Assembly: GCA_963784415.1 (NCBI GenBank)
Contig: CAWARK010000002.1
Span: forward strand, 564,605-628,604
Length of the DNA: 64,000 bases
Direction of reading: 5' to 3'
From: UBA7672 sp963784415
GTDB taxonomy: Bacteria > Pseudomonadota > Alphaproteobacteria > Caulobacterales > Hyphomonadaceae
Shown: positions 60,383-64,000 of the stretch, piece after piece
How the letters are laid out: every line of letters starts with the position of its first letter
How positions within the stretch are numbered: position 1 is the first letter of the stretch
Program-made: the position numbers and the translations under genes
The notes under the pieces: model-generated
Seen by the model: only the letters and a program-made list of their open reading frames with translations
The model's database searches: none
Told to the model about the DNA's origin: nothing

Positions 60383-60739
60383 TTAGCCACGGAATTCGCC
60401 GTTTTCCCAATAGGTGCGGCCGGTGGAATTGTCTGCGTAATAGTATCGGCCCGCATTGCGGTCGTAGATCATCTCGGAACGCTGCGCGACCTGCTTGCCG
60501 CCGACGAAGCATCCGCCCTGTTCCTGGCAACCGGTGTAGTAGCCAACGGCCGCGCCAAGCGCGCCGCCGATCAGCGCACCGGAGAGATCGTCGTCTGCGA
60601 TCGCAGCGCCGGCGAGAGCGCCGAGACCGCCGCCGATTGCAGCGTTGCGCTGGGATGGATCCCAGTTGTCCGTCGTGCTGCATGCCGCCAGCGAGGAGCT
60701 TGCGACGAGGGCGCAGAACATCGTTCTCATGTGGGACAT
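60383..60739 (-). CDS. Glycine-zipper lipoprotein (second copy)
   Basis: A 118-residue lipoprotein, a paralogue of that at 15859-16218. The signal (MRTMFCALVASSSLAAC) is followed by AAIGGGLGALAGAAIADDDL and GALIGGALGAAVGYYTG, the zipper pair. It then has two Cys (GCQEQGGCF) absent in the other copy, and the same end (MIYDRNAGRYYYADNSTGRTYWENGEFRG in pattern). ATG 60739 has AGGAG 6 bases upstream. An EcfG-type promoter ends 40 bases before the start. It is therefore a predicted member of the general stress regulon outside the main island. Confidence 0.8.
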   Translation of the reverse strand: MSHMRTMFCALVASSSLAACSTTDNWDPSQRNAAIGGGLGALAGAAIADDDLSGALIGGALGAAVGYYTGCQEQGGCFVGGKQVAQRSEMIYDRNAGRYYYADNSTGRTYWENGEFRG

Positions 60740-60778
60740 GGGGGTCTCCTGGGTAGCGGTGTCTGATTGTGAGAGCTG

Positions 60779-60803
60779 AACGGCAGGACGCGCGAAGCGT
60801 TCC
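60779..60803 (-). promoter_or_regulatory. EcfG-type promoter of the second glycine-zipper gene
   Basis: On the minus strand GGAAC, 16 bases, CGTT; the -10 ends 40 bases before ATG 60739. Confidence 0.8.
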
Positions 60804-60857
60804 CGCACATAATGTTCATGTGGGCGGGCCGGGTCGTTCCACGTTGAAATGGCAAGT

Positions 60858-62110
60858 TCAATCCGTGCGCACGGGCAAGCGTTCCATACCGCGGAACCCC
60901 GGGAGCCCGCGCCATTGCGGCAGCGCGTCAGGATCGGCGAGGCGCAATCTCGGGTAGCGGGTGAACAGGCACTGCAGCAGGTGCTTCGCCTCCATCCGCG
61001 CGAGAGGCGCTCCGGGGCAGATGTGGGCGCCGCCGCCGAACGACAGGTGTCGCGATGCGCGGGGACGGGTCACGTCGAACCGGGCAGCGTCTGGAAAGGC
61101 CGCCTCGTCGCGATTGGCCGACCGGATGAAGACGTTCAGCGCCGCGCCGGCGCGGACGGGGCAACCGGAAAGGTCTTCGTCGCGGGTGGCGATACGCCAG
61201 GTGAAATCCACGGGCGGTTCGTGGCGCAGGGCCTCTTCCACGGCATTGGGCCAAAGCGCGGGCTCTGCCTGGAGGTGTGCGAGCTGGTCGGGATGCGTGA
61301 GCAGCAGGCGGACGGCATTGCCGATCAGGTCGGTCGTGGTGACGTTGCCGGCGATCAGCAGGCCGCGAATGTTGTAGGTGATCTCGGTGTCCGACAGCGG
61401 CGCGCCGGCGGCTTGAGCTCTTGCCATGTCGCCGAAGAGGTCATCGCGCGGGTTCAGCTTTGCGTCGGCGAAGCGGTTGCGGATGTAGTGGGCGAGGCCG
61501 TTGGAGGCGGCGACGAGCGCTGCGACATCGGTGGCTGTGCGGTTAGGGTTGAACGTCTGCACGATGCCGTTGAGCCATCCGCGGAATGTGGCCAGCGTTT
61601 CGGGCGCTACACCGAGGATCGCGCCGATACAGGCGACGGGGACGGGCTCGGCCAGTTCCTCCATGAGATCGAATTCGGACTGATCAATCAGGCGATCCAG
61701 CGCCGCGTCCACGATGCGGATGCATTCCGGCTCGAAGTTGCGGATGCGGGCGTACAGCGCCTGTACCAGCGGACCGCGTACACGGGCGTGTTCCGCGCCA
61801 TCCAGTTCCAGCATCGAGGCGCGCTGGTCATCCGGGAAGGCGAGGCCGTCCGGCACCGTGGAACGGCGGCGGCGGATCGCGATTGCGGCTGGCTCGGCCT
61901 TGTCGGGGTCCTTGCAGTGGGAGTTGTCGGTAAAGATGGCGCGGGCGTCCGCCATGCGGGCAACCAGCCAGGCGCCCGCCGGCCTCGTCGCGATGCAGCG
62001 GGCATTGGGCGCGCAGTTCTGCGAGGCGCGGGTAGGGGTCCTCGCGGGCGGCAAGATTGGCGGCAGGTCAGATCGAGAATGCGGAAAGGACTGGAACCGC
62101 TGTCGGCCAC
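60858..62110 (-). pseudogene. Cytochrome P450 with two early frameshifts
   Basis: A soluble bacterial-type P450. The start MADSGSSPFRILDLT is in one frame. An extra base near 62063-62068 leads to ANLAAREDPYPRLAELRAQC, and another extra base near 61971-61980 leads to AWLVARMADARAIFTD, after which the frame is open to the end. The I-helix reads LLIAGNVTTTDLIGNA (oxygen-binding region), the K-helix has EEALRHEP (ExxR), and the heme loop is FGGGAHICPGAPLARMEAK with the axial Cys. The full length would be about 416 residues. The substrate is unknown, and ferredoxin partners are not seen nearby. Confidence 0.85.
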
Positions 62111-62181
62111 ATGCCCCTCTTGTGCACAACCTCAGGTAGTCAACAACCTATAGTTGTGCATAGTGGCGTGGTCAAGAGCAG

Positions 62182-62211
62182 CAAAAGGCCGGCCCCGTGA
62201 AGGGCCGGCCT
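62182..62211 (-). terminator. Terminator of phoH
   Basis: AGGCCGGCCC, loop CGTGAA, GGGCCGGCCT; on the minus strand it runs on into TTTTGC. It lies 26 bases after the phoH stop. Confidence 0.85.
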
Positions 62212-62236
62212 CCGGCATTTAGGGGTCTAACTACGC

Positions 62237-63067
62237 TTAGAGAACGTCCAGCATCTTGGCGACGAGCGGGTGGCGGACCACGTCGCCTTGTTGGAGGCGG
62301 ATGACGCCGACGTCGCCGCCCATGGACTCGATGCGATCGGCGACCGGTGCGAGGCCCGAGAGTTCGGGCAGCAGGTCTGACTGCGCCGGATCGCCGGTGA
62401 CGATCATCTTCGAGTTCCAGCCGAGGCGGGTGAGGATCATCTTGAGCTGGACGTAGGTGCAGTTCTGCGCCTCATCGACGACGATGAAGGCGTTGTTGAG
62501 CGTGCGGCCGCGCATGAAGCCGACCGAGGCGATCTCGATCTGGCCTTCGGCGATCATCGCCTTCACCTGCTTGGCCGACATGCGGTCCTGCAGCGCGTCG
62601 TAGAGGGGGCGCAGGTAAGGTGCGAGCTTCTCTTCCATGTCGCCGGGCAGGAAGCCGATGTTCTCGCCGGCGTCGACCGCCGGACGGCAGAGCACGATGC
62701 GGCCGATCTTTCCCGCGCGCAGGGCTTCGACAGCCTTGGCGATGGCGATATAGGTCTTGCCGGTGCCGGCCGGGCCGAGCGCGAGGACGAGGTTGGAGTG
62801 GTCGATCGCCTCCATCAGGCGCGCCTGACCTTCGGATTTCGGCATCACATTCTTGACGTAGGCCTGCTCGCGCGGCGGTTCGCGATGCTCGGCCTGCTGG
62901 TGTGCGTTGTGCGCCGGCGCTCGCTTCCGCTTTCGCGTCTGGCGCTGATCTTCGGCCATGGGGTCCCAGCCGCCTTCTATGACACTGAGATGAACACCGC
63001 CTGCATCACGGTCACGGCGGCCTTCGTACTCGGCGCGGACGCGGCGGACGGCGGAACGTTTACCCAT
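62237..63067 (-). CDS. phoH: PhoH-family ATPase
   Basis: A 276-residue P-loop ATPase, probably RNA-associated. A basic, disordered N-terminus (about 1-70, RQTRKRKRAPAHNAHQQ) is followed by QARLMEAIDHSNLVLALGPAGTGKTYIAIAKAV (Walker A GPAGTGKT), RIVLCRPAVDAGENIGFLPGD, IEIASVGFMRGRTLNNAFIVVDEAQN (Walker B VVDEAQN) and MIVTGDPAQSDLLP. The ybeY neighbour typical of PhoH operons is absent, and the N-terminal domain of longer PhoH-like proteins is missing. This fits the second, shorter PhoH type present in many Alphaproteobacteria. It has a strong terminator. Confidence 0.92.
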   Translation of the reverse strand: MGKRSAVRRVRAEYEGRRDRDAGGVHLSVIEGGWDPMAEDQRQTRKRKRAPAHNAHQQAEHREPPREQAYVKNVMPKSEGQARLMEAIDHSNLVLALGPAGTGKTYIAIAKAVEALRAGKIGRIVLCRPAVDAGENIGFLPGDMEEKLAPYLRPLYDALQDRMSAKQVKAMIAEGQIEIASVGFMRGRTLNNAFIVVDEAQNCTYVQLKMILTRLGWNSKMIVTGDPAQSDLLPELSGLAPVADRIESMGGDVGVIRLQQGDVVRHPLVAKMLDVL

Positions 63068-63104
63068 GGAGGTACTCCTCTGTCAGTCGATAAGGCAGGC
63101 AGAA

Positions 63105-63335
63105 AACAAAAACGCCGCAGGCCTGAGAGGCGCCGCGGCGTTGGATGAACCAGCTTGGTCGTGCCGGGATGTCGAAATTGAAGGTGGTGGAGGCCGCCGC
63201 ATGATGCAGCCTGCTGCGTCGTAGAAGGATGGCACAACCGTGTACGGTCGACTCAATCCATTTCCCCGTTCTCGATTTCGATCAGCGCCAGAGGCGGTCG
63301 ACTTCGAATCAGCTTCCTAAGGAGTAGACTAGAAC
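63105..63335 (-). ncRNA. Candidate stress-induced small RNA
   Basis: About 230 bases on the minus strand run from just after an EcfG-type promoter (-10 at 63342) to a hairpin at 63111-63142 (AACGCCGC / GCGGCGTT arms) followed by TTTTTGTTTTC. No start codon with a ribosome site lies 29-50 bases after the -10, where all the other EcfG targets here have theirs. Frames inside are short; one of about 20 codons ends in GEMD but lacks a proper start. A C-rich run (CCTCCACCACC, about 63181-63193) could be an exposed pairing loop. The layout recalls the sigma-T-dependent small RNA GsrN of Caulobacter; homology is not established. Confidence 0.5.
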
Positions 63336-63341
63336 CGCATT

Positions 63342-63366
63342 AACGGAACTATAAAGGTACAGTTCC
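63342..63366 (-). promoter_or_regulatory. EcfG-type promoter ahead of the candidate small RNA
   Basis: On the minus strand GGAAC, 16 bases, CGTT. The box overlaps an inverted repeat (GGAACT, 10 bases, AGTTCC), so it could also bind a dimeric regulator. Confidence 0.7.
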
Positions 63367-63490
63367 GCGCAGGTGGTGCTTCTTCGCCTGATTTGCCGCG
63401 GATTGTTGCAACGGGATGACAGAGGCGCCGGGTTTCGAGTCGTTAGCTTGAAAACGGGATGCGAGGCGCGGGCAGGAGAGGAACAGACGG

Positions 63491-64000
63491 ATGGCGATCT
63501 ACGATCTTGATGGCGTGCGGCCCGAAGCGGAGGGCGATCACTGGATTGCCGAAAGCGCCAGCGTGATGGGCCGCGTGATCCTCAAGAAGAACGCCAGCGT
63601 CTGGTTCAACGCGACGCTGCGCGGCGACAACGACCCGATCACCATCGGCGAGAACACAAACATCCAGGATGGGTCTGTCCTGCATACGGACGTGGGCATG
63701 CCGCTGACGATCGGGGCCAATTGCACGATCGGTCACATGGTGATGCTGCATGGCTGCACGATCGGCGAGAACACGCTGATCGGGATTGGTTCGATCATCC
63801 TCAACGGGGCGAAGATCGGGAAGAACTGCCTGATCGGCGCCAACTCGCTGATCACCGAGGGCAAGGTGATTCCCGATGGCTCGATGGTGATGGGCGCGCC
63901 GGGCAAGGTGGTGCGCGAGCTGACCGAGCAGCAGATCATGGGCATCACCGGATCGGCGTTGCATTATGTCGAGAACTGGAAGCGCTACGCGAAGGGACTT
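63491..64000 (+). CDS. Gamma-class carbonic anhydrase family protein (3' end outside window)
   Basis: A left-handed beta-helix protein of the hexapeptide-repeat type, open from ATG 63491 to the window end (170 codons, stop not reached; usual length is about 175). Marks are SVWFNATLRGDNDPITIGENT, NIQDGSVLHTD with the first Zn-ligand His, and CTIGHMVMLHGCTIGENTLI with the other two His. Repeats such as IGSIILNGAKIGKNCLIGAN and the end MGAPGKVVRELT follow. Family proteins form trimers with Zn between subunits; many have weak or no carbonic anhydrase activity. It is divergent from the candidate small RNA. No ribosome site stronger than GGAGAGG about 15 bases upstream is seen. Confidence 0.9.
   Translation, partial: MAIYDLDGVRPEAEGDHWIAESASVMGRVILKKNASVWFNATLRGDNDPITIGENTNIQDGSVLHTDVGMPLTIGANCTIGHMVMLHGCTIGENTLIGIGSIILNGAKIGKNCLIGANSLITEGKVIPDGSMVMGAPGKVVRELTEQQIMGITGSALHYVENWKRYAKGL

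Overview
The window looks like chromosomal DNA of a high-G+C alphaproteobacterium, probably of the Caulobacterales/Hyphomonadaceae type. The strongest taxonomic marker is a complete alphaproteobacterial general stress response locus (PhyR, NepR, EcfG and a HisKA_2-type kinase) with EcfG-type promoters. A class I PHA synthase with PhaR and phasin, a Caulobacter-type TonB-dependent receptor and TTG/GTG starts agree with this. No phage, integrase, transposase or CRISPR array was seen.

Layout. (1) 1-10.2 kb: cytochrome c maturation genes (ccmG partial, ccmF) run divergently from four genes that look like one respiratory or extracellular electron-transfer unit. These are a cytochrome b-like membrane protein with paired histidines, a 24-heme c-type cytochrome, a second cytochrome with 23 CxxCH motifs plus one CxxxCH built from nine 46-residue repeats, and an outer-membrane beta-barrel carrying AMIN-, SPOR- and TPR-like regions. 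This is the best candidate for an undescribed system. (2) 10.4-17 kb: a tRNA(CAU), then a general-stress island of small membrane proteins, lipoproteins and the phyR/nepR-ecfG/kinase core. Seven good matches to GGAAC-N16/17-CGTT lie here, each 29-50 bases before a start codon. Two more lie at 60.8 and 63.35 kb, the last in front of a probable small RNA with its own terminator. (3) 17-33.8 kb: mixed metabolism and signalling, including SDR, serine hydrolase, SOUL, fasciclin, acyl-CoA dehydrogenases, a DsbA-like isomerase, an amidohydrolase, aldehyde dehydrogenase, a TIR-membrane protein, a glycosyltransferase and a GGDEF/EAL protein. (4) 33.9-50.8 kb: threonine aldolase, an amidohydrolase, PHA metabolism (phasin, PhaC, PhaR and, further on, 3-hydroxybutyrate dehydrogenase), a TonB receptor, penicillin acylase, and a divergent peptidoglycan-recycling pair (Mpl-like ligase and LD-carboxypeptidase). 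(5) 51-64 kb: a three-gene coiled-coil/DUF6384 module, esterase-like phytase, PhoD, DUF1993, peptidyl-prolyl isomerase, a glycine-zipper protein, P450, PhoH and a gamma-carbonic anhydrase cut by the window end.

Quality note. Ten otherwise well-conserved genes between 20.5 and 62.1 kb carry about 14 single-base indels. Several sit in short G/C runs and several are compensated within the same gene. I see no such breaks in the first 20 kb. This pattern suggests residual sequencing error more than real gene decay. These genes are listed as pseudogene with the full span that the intact gene would occupy.
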